DNA of 64,000 bases from JADGGV01 sp035715725 (GCA_035715725.1 DASTKT010000216.1:1-64000); one strand, 5' to 3'; shown: positions 27,224 through 36,513, counted from the first letter of the stretch. A program made the numbers and translations. Notes: generated by a model not told the origin, from the sequence alone.

Positions 27224-29473
27224 TCACCGGCATCCCGGCGTCGGACACGCGCGGACCTCGGCCAGCAGCCTCTCGCGCTCCGGCGTCGGACGCAGCTCCA
27301 CCGCGAGCGCCGCGTCGCGCTCCGCCTGCTGCAGCAGTTGCTCGCGCTGGTCGTAGCGCGAGGAGCCGGCGAGCTTGAGGAGGGTGTAGGCGCGCCACTC
27401 GAGCGCGTCGTCGTCCTGCGGCACGGTCCGCAGCGCCCGGTTCAGGTCCGCGAGCGCCTCCTCGTAGCGTCCCGCCCGGTACAGCGCCTCGGCGCGGTCC
27501 TGCCGCGCGCCCCAGCTCTCGCCGAAGGCGAGCGACCGCGTCGCCGCCGCGATCGCGCCGTCCCAATCGCGCGCGAGCCTGCGCTGGTGCGATCGCGTGC
27601 GGTCCGCGAACCCGTGAAGCACGCGGAGGCGCGGGTTCACGCCGGCGTAGCGGTCGGCCTGGCGCGCGAGCCCGTCCATCGCCTCCAGGCTCCCGCCCCA
27701 CTCGGGGCGCAGCACCGCCATCATCGCGACACGCGCGAGATAGCTGTACGGGCTGGCACGGAGCGCCTGGGCGAGGACGTCGCGCGCCTGCGCTTCGGCG
27801 CCCCAGAGCTGGAGGACGTAGATGAGCCCCTCGTACGCGCCGAGGTGGCGCGGATCGCGCCGCACCGCCTCGGCGTAGTCGCGCAGCGCCAGCGCGGCCC
27901 AGCGCTCCATCTTGCGGACGCTGTCGCGGGGCGTCCGCGAGAGCAGGTCCTCGCCGCGGCTGGTCCAGGCGCGGCGGAGGTGGTAGTTGCCGCGGGCCAC
28001 CAGCGCCTCGGTGGAGGTCGGGTTGCGTCCGACCCATTCGTCGAGCAGCGGCTGGAGCTCCGGCTCCGGGCGGGCGAAGGCGTCGAACGCTTCGGCGGCG
28101 GCGAGCTCGAGGTGGAAGTCCCGCTGCGCGTCGCGCTCCGCGGCGCCGAGGATGTCCTCCAGCGCCGAGAAGTCTCGCCGCCGCAGCAGCCGGACGAGCT
28201 CCCGCTTGTCCACGGCCGGCGTCGCGTAGCCGAACTCGTCGCGCGCGGGTGGCGCGGGCGGCGCGAGCAGGCTGTCGGGGAGCCGGCGAGGCAGCGGCAC
28301 GGGCGTGACGGCCACCGGTCCGCTCGCCAGGCTCGGCAGCGGCCGGTTGTCGCCGTCGCCGACGCGGATCGTCCCCTCGCCCACGTCCACGAACAGGTCC
28401 GCGAAGCGGTCGTACGCCTCGCCCCCCTGCACGAGCGACCAGGTGAAGCGCCACCCCACGCGCTCGCGGGAGTTGCGCACCTCCTGGATCAGGTCGAGGC
28501 GCCAGCCCGCCGAGTCGCGGCGCAGGAATTTGGGCGAGAGGAGCGGCGTGTCGGTGAAGTAGAGCATGGCCAGGTCGCCGCGCTCCACGACGCGGTAGCT
28601 CCGCCCCGACTCCAGCATCAGGATGTGGTCGAAGTAGGGCGGCGTCATCGGGAGGCGCAGGAGATACGCCCGTGACGCCGGAGTGAAGAGCTCGACCCGC
28701 GGATCGTAGCGGCCGGTCTCGAGCCACTCCCGGTACCGCTGATAGGCGGCATCCGGCGTGGGCTGCGGCGTGAAGCGCGCCTTCAGCGCCGGCGGGAGGT
28801 CGCCGCGGAAGCCGTCATCGTCCGCGAGGAACGCCTTCGGATCGGCCCGCAGCGGCGCGGCGCCGGAGGCTCCGCCGCCGCCGGACCCGTAGCGGGCGCC
28901 CGGGCGGCGGAGCAGCGGCGCCGGGTCGAAGCGCCCGCCCAGCATCTCGTCGCGGATCCGCTCGTGGAGGATGCGCACCATGAGCCGGAGCCCGGTCGTC
29001 GGGTCGCCCGCCGCGAAGAAGGAGCGGACGTGCTTCTCGATGAGGTACCCGATGAACGCGTCCGGGAAGTACGCCTCCAGCCCGTATCCCACCTCGACGC
29101 GCAGCCGCTGCGCCGCCGGATCGTAGACGACGAGGATCCCGCGCAGCGTGCCGTTCCCGCGGCCGATGCCGAGTCGGGTCGCGCTCTCGGCGGCGAAGCG
29201 CTCGAGCGCCTCTCCCTCGGGCGGCGAGGCGAAGAGCATCCGGATGTCGATGCCGCTCTCGCGCCGGATGTCGCCGAGATACCAGCCGAGCCGCTCCCGG
29301 TACTCCGGCGGGAGCAGCGAGGCGCGGTCGTCGACCTGATCGGCGGGCGCCGGCGTCGCGGCGACGACCGCGCGGTAGCGCATGAAGCCGATGAGGCCGC
29401 CGATGCCGAGCCCCACCGCGCCGGCCAGGACCGCGACTCGGATCAGTCCGGAGCTGCCCTGGGACGGGACCAT
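27224..29473 (-). CDS. Membrane-anchored TPM domain protein with C-terminal TPR repeats
   Basis: A protein of about 749 residues. An N-terminal transmembrane helix (VAVLAGAVGLGIGGLIGFM) is followed by a TPM-type domain (about residues 50-180; YLGDIRRESGIDIRML, LRVEVGYGLEAYFPD, IEKHVRSFFAAGDPTTGLR). A central region and then helical repeats with TPR character follow, for example AEALYRAGRYEEALADLNRA. TPM domains occur in periplasmic or membrane-linked stress and phosphatase-like proteins. ATG 29473 has GAGG at suitable spacing, while ATG 29491 has none, so the shorter form is preferred. The fusion to a long TPR region is less usual than the stand-alone domain. It precedes the peptidase gene by about 125 bases. 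Confidence 0.8.
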   Translation of the reverse strand: MVPSQGSSGLIRVAVLAGAVGLGIGGLIGFMRYRAVVAATPAPADQVDDRASLLPPEYRERLGWYLGDIRRESGIDIRMLFASPPEGEALERFAAESATRLGIGRGNGTLRGILVVYDPAAQRLRVEVGYGLEAYFPDAFIGYLIEKHVRSFFAAGDPTTGLRLMVRILHERIRDEMLGGRFDPAPLLRRPGARYGSGGGGASGAAPLRADPKAFLADDDGFRGDLPPALKARFTPQPTPDAAYQRYREWLETGRYDPRVELFTPASRAYLLRLPMTPPYFDHILMLESGRSYRVVERGDLAMLYFTDTPLLSPKFLRRDSAGWRLDLIQEVRNSRERVGWRFTWSLVQGGEAYDRFADLFVDVGEGTIRVGDGDNRPLPSLASGPVAVTPVPLPRRLPDSLLAPPAPPARDEFGYATPAVDKRELVRLLRRRDFSALEDILGAAERDAQRDFHLELAAAEAFDAFARPEPELQPLLDEWVGRNPTSTEALVARGNYHLRRAWTSRGEDLLSRTPRDSVRKMERWAALALRDYAEAVRRDPRHLGAYEGLIYVLQLWGAEAQARDVLAQALRASPYSYLARVAMMAVLRPEWGGSLEAMDGLARQADRYAGVNPRLRVLHGFADRTRSHQRRLARDWDGAIAAATRSLAFGESWGARQDRAEALYRAGRYEEALADLNRALRTVPQDDDALEWRAYTLLKLAGSSRYDQREQLLQQAERDAALAVELRPTPERERLLAEVRACPTPGCR

Positions 29474-30302
29474 CGTCGTTTGCCTCGGCATTGGTGGGGA
29501 AAGCGATCAGCGCTCGGAACGTTCCAGGAGGCCGAACAGCCAGGCGAGCGCGCGGCCGGGCCTCGGGAGCAGGCGTGCGCGAGCGGCGGACGGAATCATC
29601 GCCGGGGATCGACGCTGTCCGGGAAAATGGAGGACTGTGCGCTCGGCTATGATATCGCGGGATCGCGTGGGACGCCATAATGACAACCGGTGCGATCGAA
29701 AGATGATGCGTAGTGTCCGAGCTTCGCAAGGACACTCCGGCGGCTACCGGATCGGCGCCGCTCCGCCGCCGTCGGCTCCGCCGGTCCCCGCGCCGAGCGC
29801 GCCGCCGATGCGGCGCGGCGCCGGGAGCCGGCGAGGCCTCCTGCGCGCTCCGATCGAGCCGCCGGCGCCTCTGCGATGCGGCGGGGGCGCGTGCCTCGAG
29901 CCGCGGCGCGGCCCGGCCGCGCACGGACCCGTTCCACGATCCGCCCGGACGCCTGCCACATCCGGCCGTGCCTTGTTGCGGGCTCGCAGCACGATGGCCG
30001 ATCCGATTGGGACAGGGTGTTCCGGCCCGCCGGCGGGATCCGGAGTCGCCTGGAGGGCGCGGCGGGGCGCCGCCGCGCGAGGCCCCCGGCTGGTCCGATC
30101 CATGCACGACAGAGGGCGTCGCTGTACACCTTTCGGCGTATCGATCCTCTCCCAAACCCCGACGCGGACCGGCCGGTCGGCCGGCCTTCGGGTCACCGAC
30201 CCGGGGCCGCGCGATGCGTCGATCGCCGGGGGCGGTGTCCCGTCGGGACCCGCCCCGGTCACCGGACCGAACGGCCCATTCCGATCCCGGACGGAACCGA
30301 AG
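29474..30302. other. Long divergent spacer upstream of the glycan operon
   Basis: An 829-base region between the TPM protein gene and the C-methyltransferase gene. A less GC-rich stretch (29640-29720) contains an inverted repeat AGTGTCC/GGACACT (29712-29736) and a weak -10-like TATGAT at 29648. Further on lie a perfect palindrome at 30167-30178 and a CGGGTC-ACC-GACCCG hairpin just after it. No coding frame with credible features was seen. It must contain promoters in both directions, probably with operator sites. Confidence 0.6.
30167..30178. promoter_or_regulatory. Twelve-base palindrome upstream of glycan operon
   Basis: GACCGGCCGGTC is a perfect palindrome lying 125 bases before the first gene of the long plus-strand operon, followed by a second short hairpin. 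It could be a regulator-binding site, but GC-rich palindromes of this length are not rare in such DNA. Confidence 0.3.
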
Positions 30303-31601
30303 ATGAGTGCGATCGAAGTGCTGCCCGCCACGGCGGAGACCCACCCGGCGCCATCGACGGCCGGCCGGAGCGGCGCCCGCTGCCGCTTCTGCGACGCGCC
30401 GCTGCGCCACACGTTCGTCGACCTGGGGATGTCGCCGCTCTGCGAGAGCTACGTCTCCGAGGAGCGGCTCAACGAGATGGAGCCGTTCTATCCGCTGCAC
30501 GTCCTGGTCTGCGAGCGCTGCTTCCTGGTGCAGCTCCAGGAGTACGTGAGCGGCGAGGCGATCTTCTCCGAGTACGCGTACTTCTCCTCCTACTCGGACA
30601 GTTGGCTCGACCACTGCCGCCGCTACACCGAGCAGATGGTCGAGCGCTTCGGCTTCGGCAGCGACAGCTTCGTGGTCGAGGTCGCGAGCAACGACGGCTA
30701 CCTGCTGCAGTACTTCGTCGAGCGGGGCGTGCCCGCGCTGGGGATCGAGCCGGCGGCGAACGTGGCGCGCGCGGCCGCCCTGCGCGGGGTGCCGACGCTC
30801 GTCGACTTCTTCGGCCGCAGGCTCGCGGCGGAGCTGGCGGCCCAGGGGAAGCGGGCGGACCTGCTCCTCGGCAACAACGTCCTGGCGCAGGTGAGCGACC
30901 TGAACGACTTCGTCGCCGGGCTGAAGCTCCTCCTGGCGCCGCGCGGGATCCTCACCATCGAGTTCCCCCACCTGGTGCGCCTCGTCGAGGAGAACCAGTT
31001 CGACACGATCTACCACGAGCACTTCTCGTACTTCTCGTTCCTGACCGCGGGGGAGATCTTCGCGGCCCACGGGATCACGCTCTTCGACGTGGAGGAGCTG
31101 CCGACGCACGGCGGCTCGCTGCGCATCTACGGCCGCCACGCGGAGGACCACTCCCGGCCGGTCAGCGAGCGGGCGCGCGAGCTCGCCCGCCGGGAGGAGG
31201 AGCTCGGCCTGCGGCGGCTCGACTACTACAGCGGCTTCTCGGAGCGCGTGAAGGAGACGAAGCGCAAGCTGCTCGAGTTCCTGATCGCGGCGCGGCGGGC
31301 GGGGAGGACGGTCGTCGGCTACGGCGCGCCCGGCAAGGGCAACACGCTGCTGAACTACTGCGGCATCCGGACGGACTTCCTCGACTACACGGTGGACCGC
31401 AACCCGTACAAGCAGGGGAAGTATCTCCCGGGCACGCACATCCCGATCCACGCGCCGGAGCGGATCGACGAGACGAAGCCCGACTACGTCCTGATCCTGC
31501 CGTGGAACCTGAAGGACGAGATCATGGCGCAGATGGCGCACATCCGGGACTGGGGCGGGCGCTTCCTGGTGCCGATCCCCGAGGCCGTGGTCCACCCGTG
31601 A
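30303..31601 (+). CDS. NDP-sugar C-methyltransferase (zinc-binding N-terminus)
   Basis: A 432-residue enzyme of the TylCIII/C-methyltransferase type. An N-terminal zinc-binding domain has two Cys pairs, CRFC (Cys27, Cys30) and VCERC near residues 69-73. The central SAM fold carries VVEVASNDGYLLQYF and the loop IEFPHLVRLVEENQFDTIYH, in which the YHEHFSYFS segment contributes catalytic His residues. The C-terminal domain contains VVGYGAPGKGNTLLNYCG. Such enzymes methylate a sugar carbon of a 4-keto-deoxy nucleotide-sugar, giving branched deoxysugars. It is the first gene of a tightly packed operon; its stop overlaps the rfbC start (GTGA). The exact sugar is not known. Confidence 0.88.
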   Translation: MSAIEVLPATAETHPAPSTAGRSGARCRFCDAPLRHTFVDLGMSPLCESYVSEERLNEMEPFYPLHVLVCERCFLVQLQEYVSGEAIFSEYAYFSSYSDSWLDHCRRYTEQMVERFGFGSDSFVVEVASNDGYLLQYFVERGVPALGIEPAANVARAAALRGVPTLVDFFGRRLAAELAAQGKRADLLLGNNVLAQVSDLNDFVAGLKLLLAPRGILTIEFPHLVRLVEENQFDTIYHEHFSYFSFLTAGEIFAAHGITLFDVEELPTHGGSLRIYGRHAEDHSRPVSERARELARREEELGLRRLDYYSGFSERVKETKRKLLEFLIAARRAGRTVVGYGAPGKGNTLLNYCGIRTDFLDYTVDRNPYKQGKYLPGTHIPIHAPERIDETKPDYVLILPWNLKDEIMAQMAHIRDWGGRFLVPIPEAVVHP

Positions 31602-32137
31602 TCTTCACCGAGACGCCGCTCGCGGGGGCGTACCTGATCGACCCCGAGCCGATCGAGGACGAGCGCGGCTTCTTCGCCCGCGCGTGGTGCCGGCGCGAGC
31701 TCGAGGCGCTCGGGCTGGAGACCCGCGTGGCGCAGTGCAGCATCTCGTACAACCGGCGGCGGGGCACACTGCGGGGGATGCATTACCAGGCGGCGCCGTT
31801 CGAGGAGGTGAAGGTCGTGCGGTGCATTCGCGGCAGCATCTTCGACGCGATCATCGACCTGCGCCCCGGCTCGCCCACGTTCGGCCGCCACTTCGCCGTC
31901 GAGCTGGGCGCCGAGGACCGGCGCGCGCTCTACGTCCCGCGGGGCTTCGCGCACGGCTTCCAGGCGCTGGAGGATGCCACGGAGGTGCACTACCAGATCT
32001 CGGAGTTCCACTCGCCGGAGCATGCGCGGGGCGTGCGCTGGAACGACCCGGCGTTTGGCATCCGCTGGCCGATCCCCGACCCGGTCATCCTCGACCGGGA
32101 CGCCGCCTACCCGGACTTCGACGGACGCCCGCGATGA
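31598..32137 (+). CDS. rfbC: dTDP-4-dehydrorhamnose 3,5-epimerase family protein
   Basis: A 179-residue RmlC-type cupin. His62 in TLRGMHYQ matches the catalytic His of RmlC, and EVHYQISEF carries the Tyr acid. VPRGFAHGFQALEDAT is the family's core strand region, and the C-terminus has VRWNDPAFGIRWP. It epimerises a 4-keto-6-deoxy nucleotide-sugar at C3 and/or C5. The GTG start overlaps the C-methyltransferase stop, and its own stop overlaps the next ATG, which ties it to the branched-sugar pathway. No rmlA, rmlB or rmlD is next to it in this window, so the substrate may come from enzymes elsewhere. Confidence 0.93.
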   Translation: MIFTETPLAGAYLIDPEPIEDERGFFARAWCRRELEALGLETRVAQCSISYNRRRGTLRGMHYQAAPFEEVKVVRCIRGSIFDAIIDLRPGSPTFGRHFAVELGAEDRRALYVPRGFAHGFQALEDATEVHYQISEFHSPEHARGVRWNDPAFGIRWPIPDPVILDRDAAYPDFDGRPR

Positions 32138-33474
32138 GCACGCTCGTGCTGCCGGCCCTGGGCGACGCGGCCGACGTCGGCCAGGCGATGTACGCCCTCG
32201 TCGAGGAGCTCTACCCCATCTGCCGGAGCATCACGGGCGACGGCTTCCGCGAGACGCTGCGTCGCCTGCAACGGCACATCCCGCTCGAGCTGCACGAGGT
32301 GCCCACCGGCACGCCGGTCTTCGACTGGACGGTCCCCCGGGAGTGGAACATCCGCGACGCGTACATCGCCGACCGCCGCGGGGAGCGCGTCGTCGACTTC
32401 CGGCGCTCCAACCTGCACGTGGTGAGCTACAGCGTGCCGGTCCGCCGCGCGATGTCGCTCGAGGAGCTCCGCCCGCACCTGCACACGCTGCCGGAGCACC
32501 CGGACTGGATCCCCTACCGCACCGCGTACTACCACGAGGATTGGGGCTTCTGCCTGGCGCACCGGGATCTCGAGCGGCTGGCCGAGGGAACGTACGAGGT
32601 GTGCATCGACTCCACGCTGGAGCCCGGCCACCTGACGTACGGCGAGCTGCGCATCCCGGGCGCGCGCGACGACGAGGTGCTCGTCTCCTGCCACGCCTGT
32701 CACCCGTCGCTGGCGAACGACAACCTGTCCGGGATCGCGCTCGCGACGTTCCTCGCCCGGCTCATCGCCACCGGGACGCCGCGGCTCACCTACCGGTTCC
32801 TGTTCATCCCGGGCACGATCGGCTCGATCACCTGGCTCGCGCGCAACGAGGACGTCGTCGCCAGGATCCGCCACGGCCTGGTCCTGAGCTGCGTCGGGGA
32901 TCCGGGCCCCCCGACCTACAAGCGCAGCCGGCGCGGGAACGCCGTCGTCGACCGCGCCGTCCGTCACGTGCTCGAGCATTCGGGGGAGCGCTTCCAGCTT
33001 CTCGATTTCGTCCCCTACGGCTACGACGAGCGCCAGTACTGCTCGCCGGGCTTCGACCTGCCGGTCGGCTGCTTCACGAGGACGCCGAACGGGCGGTATC
33101 CGGAGTACCACACCTCCGCCGACGACCTGGCGCTCGTGCGGCCGGAGTCGCTGGCCGACTCGTTCCTCCGCTGCCTCGAGGTCTTCGAGGTGCTGGAGCA
33201 CGACGCCACGTTCGTGAACCTGAACCCGCGGTGCGAGCCGCAGCTCGGCCGGCGGGGGCTGTACCGGCCGGTCGGCGGGGAGAGCGAGCTGCCGGGCTAC
33301 GAGATGGCGCTGCTCTGGGTGCTCAATCTCTCCGACGGGCGGCACACTCTGCTGGACATCGCGGAGCGCGCGGGGATGGCGTTCTCGACCATCCGGCTCG
33401 CGGCGGAGCGGCTCACGGAGCAGCGACTGCTGGCCATCGCCGGTGAAGGCGTGGGCACCGCGGGGGACGCATGA
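32134..33474 (+). CDS. DUF4910 aminopeptidase-like protein with winged-helix C-terminus
   Basis: A 446-residue protein of the DUF4910 family. The N-terminus (ALVEELYPICRSITGDGFRETL) and WTVPREWNIRDAYI are family hallmarks. The peptidase-like zinc region reads VLVSCHACHPSLANDNLSG, with a later segment YPEYHTSADDLAL holding further His and Asp ligands. A C-terminal helical part, LLDIAERAGMAFSTIRLAAE, looks like a winged helix. Despite the aminopeptidase fold, these genes commonly occur in sugar biosynthesis clusters and their reaction is unknown. The ATG overlaps the rfbC stop and its stop overlaps the epimerase start, so it belongs to the deoxysugar operon. Confidence 0.88.
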   Translation: MSTLVLPALGDAADVGQAMYALVEELYPICRSITGDGFRETLRRLQRHIPLELHEVPTGTPVFDWTVPREWNIRDAYIADRRGERVVDFRRSNLHVVSYSVPVRRAMSLEELRPHLHTLPEHPDWIPYRTAYYHEDWGFCLAHRDLERLAEGTYEVCIDSTLEPGHLTYGELRIPGARDDEVLVSCHACHPSLANDNLSGIALATFLARLIATGTPRLTYRFLFIPGTIGSITWLARNEDVVARIRHGLVLSCVGDPGPPTYKRSRRGNAVVDRAVRHVLEHSGERFQLLDFVPYGYDERQYCSPGFDLPVGCFTRTPNGRYPEYHTSADDLALVRPESLADSFLRCLEVFEVLEHDATFVNLNPRCEPQLGRRGLYRPVGGESELPGYEMALLWVLNLSDGRHTLLDIAERAGMAFSTIRLAAERLTEQRLLAIAGEGVGTAGDA

Positions 33475-34442
33475 CCGGCCCCGGATCCTGTTCCGAGCTC
33501 CCCCGGAAGGCCGAAGCGGGCGCGGCGGCCAGCGCCCTCGCCGGTCGCAGGATCCTGGTCACCGGCGCGAGCGGCTTCCTGGGGTCTCATCTCTGTGGAC
33601 GGCTCGTCGAGTCGGGGGGCGAGGTGTACGCCGTCTCCCGCAGAGAGCGGAGCGGGAGCACCGACTCGCTGCGCTGGTGTCGGGCCGGGCTCGAGGAGAT
33701 CGACGCCGTACGGCGCCTGCTGCGGGAGGTGCGTCCGGACCTCATCTACCACTTCGCCGGCCACGTGAGTGCCGCACCGGCGTCGACCGCGGTATTGCCG
33801 ACGTTCTACAGCCTGCTCGCGAGCACGGTCAACCTGCTCGCCGCCGCGATCGAGATCGGCTGCATCCGATTCGTGCTCCCCGGCTCCATGACCGAGCCCG
33901 AGCCGGGGCGCACCGATGAGGCACCGAGCTCCCCGTACGTGGCCGCGAAATGGGCGGCCACCGCGTACGGCCGCATGTTTCACGCGCTCTACGGGACGCC
34001 CGTCGTCATCGTCCGTCCCGCGATCACGTTCGGTCCCGGGCAGCCCGAGGAGAAGCTCATCCCTTACGTGATCCGCTCGCTGTCGAGCGGAACGCCTCCG
34101 CGTCTGACGGCCGGCCGTCTGGGAGCGGATTGGACCTACATCGACGACATGTCCGACGCTCTTCTCATGGCGGGATACGCGGAGGGCCTCGAGGGACAGA
34201 CGATCGACCTGGGCACGGGCACCCTGGTCTCGGTCCGGCAAATCGTGACCCAGCTCGTGGAACTCATCGACCCGACGGTGGAGCCGGACTTCGGTGCCGT
34301 CCCCGACCGTCCGGGCGAGCGGGTCCGGGCCGCCGATGTCCGGATCGCACGGGAAAAGATGGGTTGGCGCGCCACCACACCGCTCCATGATGGACTACGC
34401 AGGACGGTGGAATGGTACATGGCGCTGGAGCCGCGGCCGTGA
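33471..34442 (+). CDS. NAD-dependent epimerase/dehydratase
   Basis: A 323-residue extended SDR. ILVTGASGFLGSHLCGRL lies at about residues 28-45, HFAGHVSAAP follows, and the catalytic pair is in SPYVAAKWAA (YxxxK, Tyr near residue 154). Substrate-binding segments are VIVRPAITFGPGQPEEKLIP and DWTYIDDMSDALLMAG. It would reduce, epimerise or dehydrate a nucleotide-sugar. It overlaps the DUF4910 stop by four bases. Its codons use A/T third positions more often than the neighbours (TCT, CAT, TGT, GGA, AAA), and it is followed by a 170-base gap, so it may have entered the operon separately. The role in branched-sugar synthesis is inferred from context. Confidence 0.87.
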   Translation: MTGPGSCSELPRKAEAGAAASALAGRRILVTGASGFLGSHLCGRLVESGGEVYAVSRRERSGSTDSLRWCRAGLEEIDAVRRLLREVRPDLIYHFAGHVSAAPASTAVLPTFYSLLASTVNLLAAAIEIGCIRFVLPGSMTEPEPGRTDEAPSSPYVAAKWAATAYGRMFHALYGTPVVIVRPAITFGPGQPEEKLIPYVIRSLSSGTPPRLTAGRLGADWTYIDDMSDALLMAGYAEGLEGQTIDLGTGTLVSVRQIVTQLVELIDPTVEPDFGAVPDRPGERVRAADVRIAREKMGWRATTPLHDGLRRTVEWYMALEPRP

Positions 34443-34612
34443 CGGGGCCGACCGCACGACGCTGCCCTGGTCGGCGTCTCCGGTCCGGAGCGTCGGCACA
34501 CCGGCGCCGCGCGTCTTCGCGGCGGCGTCGCGCCCGCACGGACCGTTCGAGGCGAACGCGCCGGCCTGCTCGAGGAACGTCCGACACGAGGATCCGAAGT
34601 GAGGCGGCACGC

Positions 34613-35461
34613 ATGAGGGGACCGGGGCTCGACGGCCTGGCGGCGCTGGTGACCGGCGCGAGCAGCGGCATCGGCCGCGCGCTCGCGCTCGCCCTCGCCG
34701 CCGCGGGCGCGGACACCGTGCTCGTCGGCCGCGACCGCGCGAGGCTCCACGCCGTGGCCGGCGAGGCCGAGCGGCTCGGCGCTACGGCCATCGTCGAGGC
34801 GCTCGATCTGACCGACGATGCCGCCGTCCGGGCGCTCGCCGCCGGCATCGCCGCCGAGCCGGGCGGGCTCGACGTCCTCGTCCACGCCGCCGGCGTCATC
34901 GCGCTCGGGCCCACGGACGCCGCGTCGCTCGAGGACCTCGACCGACAGTACCGCACGAACCTGCGCGCGCCCTACCTGCTGACGAAGCTCCTGTTGCGGC
35001 CGCTGCGGGCCCGCCGCGGCCAGGTCGTGTTCATCAACTCGACCGTGGCGCTCGGCGCCCGGCCCAACCTGGGCGCGTATGCCGCGACGAAGCACGGCCT
35101 GCGCGCCGTGGCCGACAGCCTCCGCGCGGAGGTCAACCCGGACGGCGTGCGCGTGATGACCGTCTACCTCGGCCGCACGGCCACGCCCATGCAGGCGGCC
35201 GTGCACCGGTACGAGGCGCGGCCGTACCGGCCGGAGCGGCTGATTCAGCCCGAGGATGTCGCGACCGCCGTGGTGCACCTGCTCGCGCTGCCGCGCACCG
35301 TCCAGGTGACGGACATCCGGCTGCTCCCGGAGCGGAAGCCGCTCGATGACGCCTTGCCCGGCGACGCGGGCGCGGCCGCCGCGCCCGGGGACGCCACCGT
35401 CCGCTCCGCGCCGGGCGGCGCCGCCGCCACACCGGATTCCTCCAACCCCACGGTCCGATGA
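34613..35461 (+). CDS. Short-chain dehydrogenase/reductase
   Basis: A 282-residue classical SDR. The cofactor motif TGASSGIGRAL is at about residues 14-24, followed by HAAGVIALGPT, the catalytic Ser in VFINSTVALGARP and YAATKHGLR with the Tyr and Lys. An Ala/Pro-rich tail of about 35 residues follows the fold. A NAD(P)-dependent oxidation or reduction of a sugar or polyol is expected. GTGAGG lies eight bases before the ATG. The gene is separated from the upstream epimerase by 170 non-coding bases but overlaps the downstream epimerase by four, so it belongs functionally to the nucleotide-sugar block. Confidence 0.88.
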   Translation: MRGPGLDGLAALVTGASSGIGRALALALAAAGADTVLVGRDRARLHAVAGEAERLGATAIVEALDLTDDAAVRALAAGIAAEPGGLDVLVHAAGVIALGPTDAASLEDLDRQYRTNLRAPYLLTKLLLRPLRARRGQVVFINSTVALGARPNLGAYAATKHGLRAVADSLRAEVNPDGVRVMTVYLGRTATPMQAAVHRYEARPYRPERLIQPEDVATAVVHLLALPRTVQVTDIRLLPERKPLDDALPGDAGAAAAPGDATVRSAPGGAAATPDSSNPTVR

Positions 35462-36513
35462 GAGTCCTGCTGACCGGTCACAACGGGTACGTCGGCTCGG
35501 TCATGAGCCGGATGCTGCGCGAGCACGGCCACACGGTGGTGGGGCTGGACACGTTCCTGTTCGAGGAGTGCACGTTCGGCGACGACGCGCCGGACGGCGA
35601 GGCGATCCGGATGGACGTGCGCGACGTGCGCTGCGCCGACCTGGCCGGCTTCGATGCCGTGATCCACCTCGCCGCGCTCTGCAACGACCCGCTGGGCAAC
35701 CTGAACCCGGACATCACGTACGAGGTCAACCACCGCGCCTCGGTGCGGCTGGCCGAGCTGGCGAAGGCCGCGGGCGTGCCCCGCTTCCTCTTCGCCTCCT
35801 CGTGCAGCCTCTACGGCGTGGCCGGCGCGGACATGCTCCAGGAGGACGCGGCGTTCAACCCGATCACGCCGTACGGCGAGTCCAAGGTGCGCGTGGAGCG
35901 GGACCTGGCCCGCCTCGCCGACGACTCGTTCAGCCCGACGTGCCTGCGCAACGCCACGGCGTACGGCGTCTCGCCGCGGCTGCGGGCCGACGTCGTCGTC
36001 AACAACCTGGTCGCGGTGGCGTTCACCACGGGCGACGTCCTGATCCAGAGCGATGGCACGCCGTGGCGGCCGCTCGTGCACGTCGAGGACTTCTCCCGCG
36101 CGTTCCTCGCCGTGCTGCACGCGCCGCGGGAGCGGGTCCACAACGAGGCGTTCAACGTGGGGCGCACCGCGGAGAACTACCGGGTGAGCGAGCTCGCGGA
36201 GATCGTCGCGGAGGTCGTGCCCGGCAGCCGGATCACGTTCGCGGAGGGCGGCGGCCCCGACCCGCGCAGCTACCGGGTCGACTGCAGCAAGCTGGAGACG
36301 CTGCTCCCCGAGTACCGCCCGGAGTGGACGGTGCGGCGCGGCGTCGAGGAGCTCCACGATGCGTACCGCCGCCACGAGCTGACCGCGCGGGACTTCCACG
36401 GAGGACGCTACCTCCGGATCCGTCACATCCAGGCGTTGCAGGCCGAGGGCCGGCTGGACGGGCGGATGCGCTGGCGGACCCCCCTCGAGATGGCGGGGGC
36501 CGCCGGTGCGTGA
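35458..36513 (+). CDS. NAD-dependent epimerase/dehydratase
   Basis: A 351-residue extended SDR with the N-terminal motif LLTGHNGYVGSVMSRML, FDAVIHLAALCNDPLGNLNP and VNHRASVRLAELAK. The catalytic region reads FASSCSLYGVAG with PYGESKVRVE (YxxxK, Tyr near residue 139), then NATAYGVSPRLRADVVVNNL and PWRPLVHVEDFSRAFLAV. It belongs to the group of 4-reductases and epimerases that act on branched or CDP-linked sugars. Its ATG overlaps the SDR stop, and the RfbF-like nucleotidyltransferase follows after 38 bases. The substrate is likely the nucleotide-sugar made by the next gene, but the exact product is unknown. Confidence 0.9.
   Translation: MRVLLTGHNGYVGSVMSRMLREHGHTVVGLDTFLFEECTFGDDAPDGEAIRMDVRDVRCADLAGFDAVIHLAALCNDPLGNLNPDITYEVNHRASVRLAELAKAAGVPRFLFASSCSLYGVAGADMLQEDAAFNPITPYGESKVRVERDLARLADDSFSPTCLRNATAYGVSPRLRADVVVNNLVAVAFTTGDVLIQSDGTPWRPLVHVEDFSRAFLAVLHAPRERVHNEAFNVGRTAENYRVSELAEIVAEVVPGSRITFAEGGGPDPRSYRVDCSKLETLLPEYRPEWTVRRGVEELHDAYRRHELTARDFHGGRYLRIRHIQALQAEGRLDGRMRWRTPLEMAGAAGA

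Noticed and set aside
30091..30106. TGGTCCGATCCATGCA as a second sigma-54 promoter before the C-methyltransferase gene
   Set aside because: The GG-N10-GC spacing is right, but the -24 and -12 elements deviate, and such matches are expected by chance in GC-rich DNA.
29744..30412. 222-codon minus-strand frame in the large spacer
   Set aside because: It has no motifs and low-complexity composition, and it overlaps the start of the C-methyltransferase gene on the other strand.
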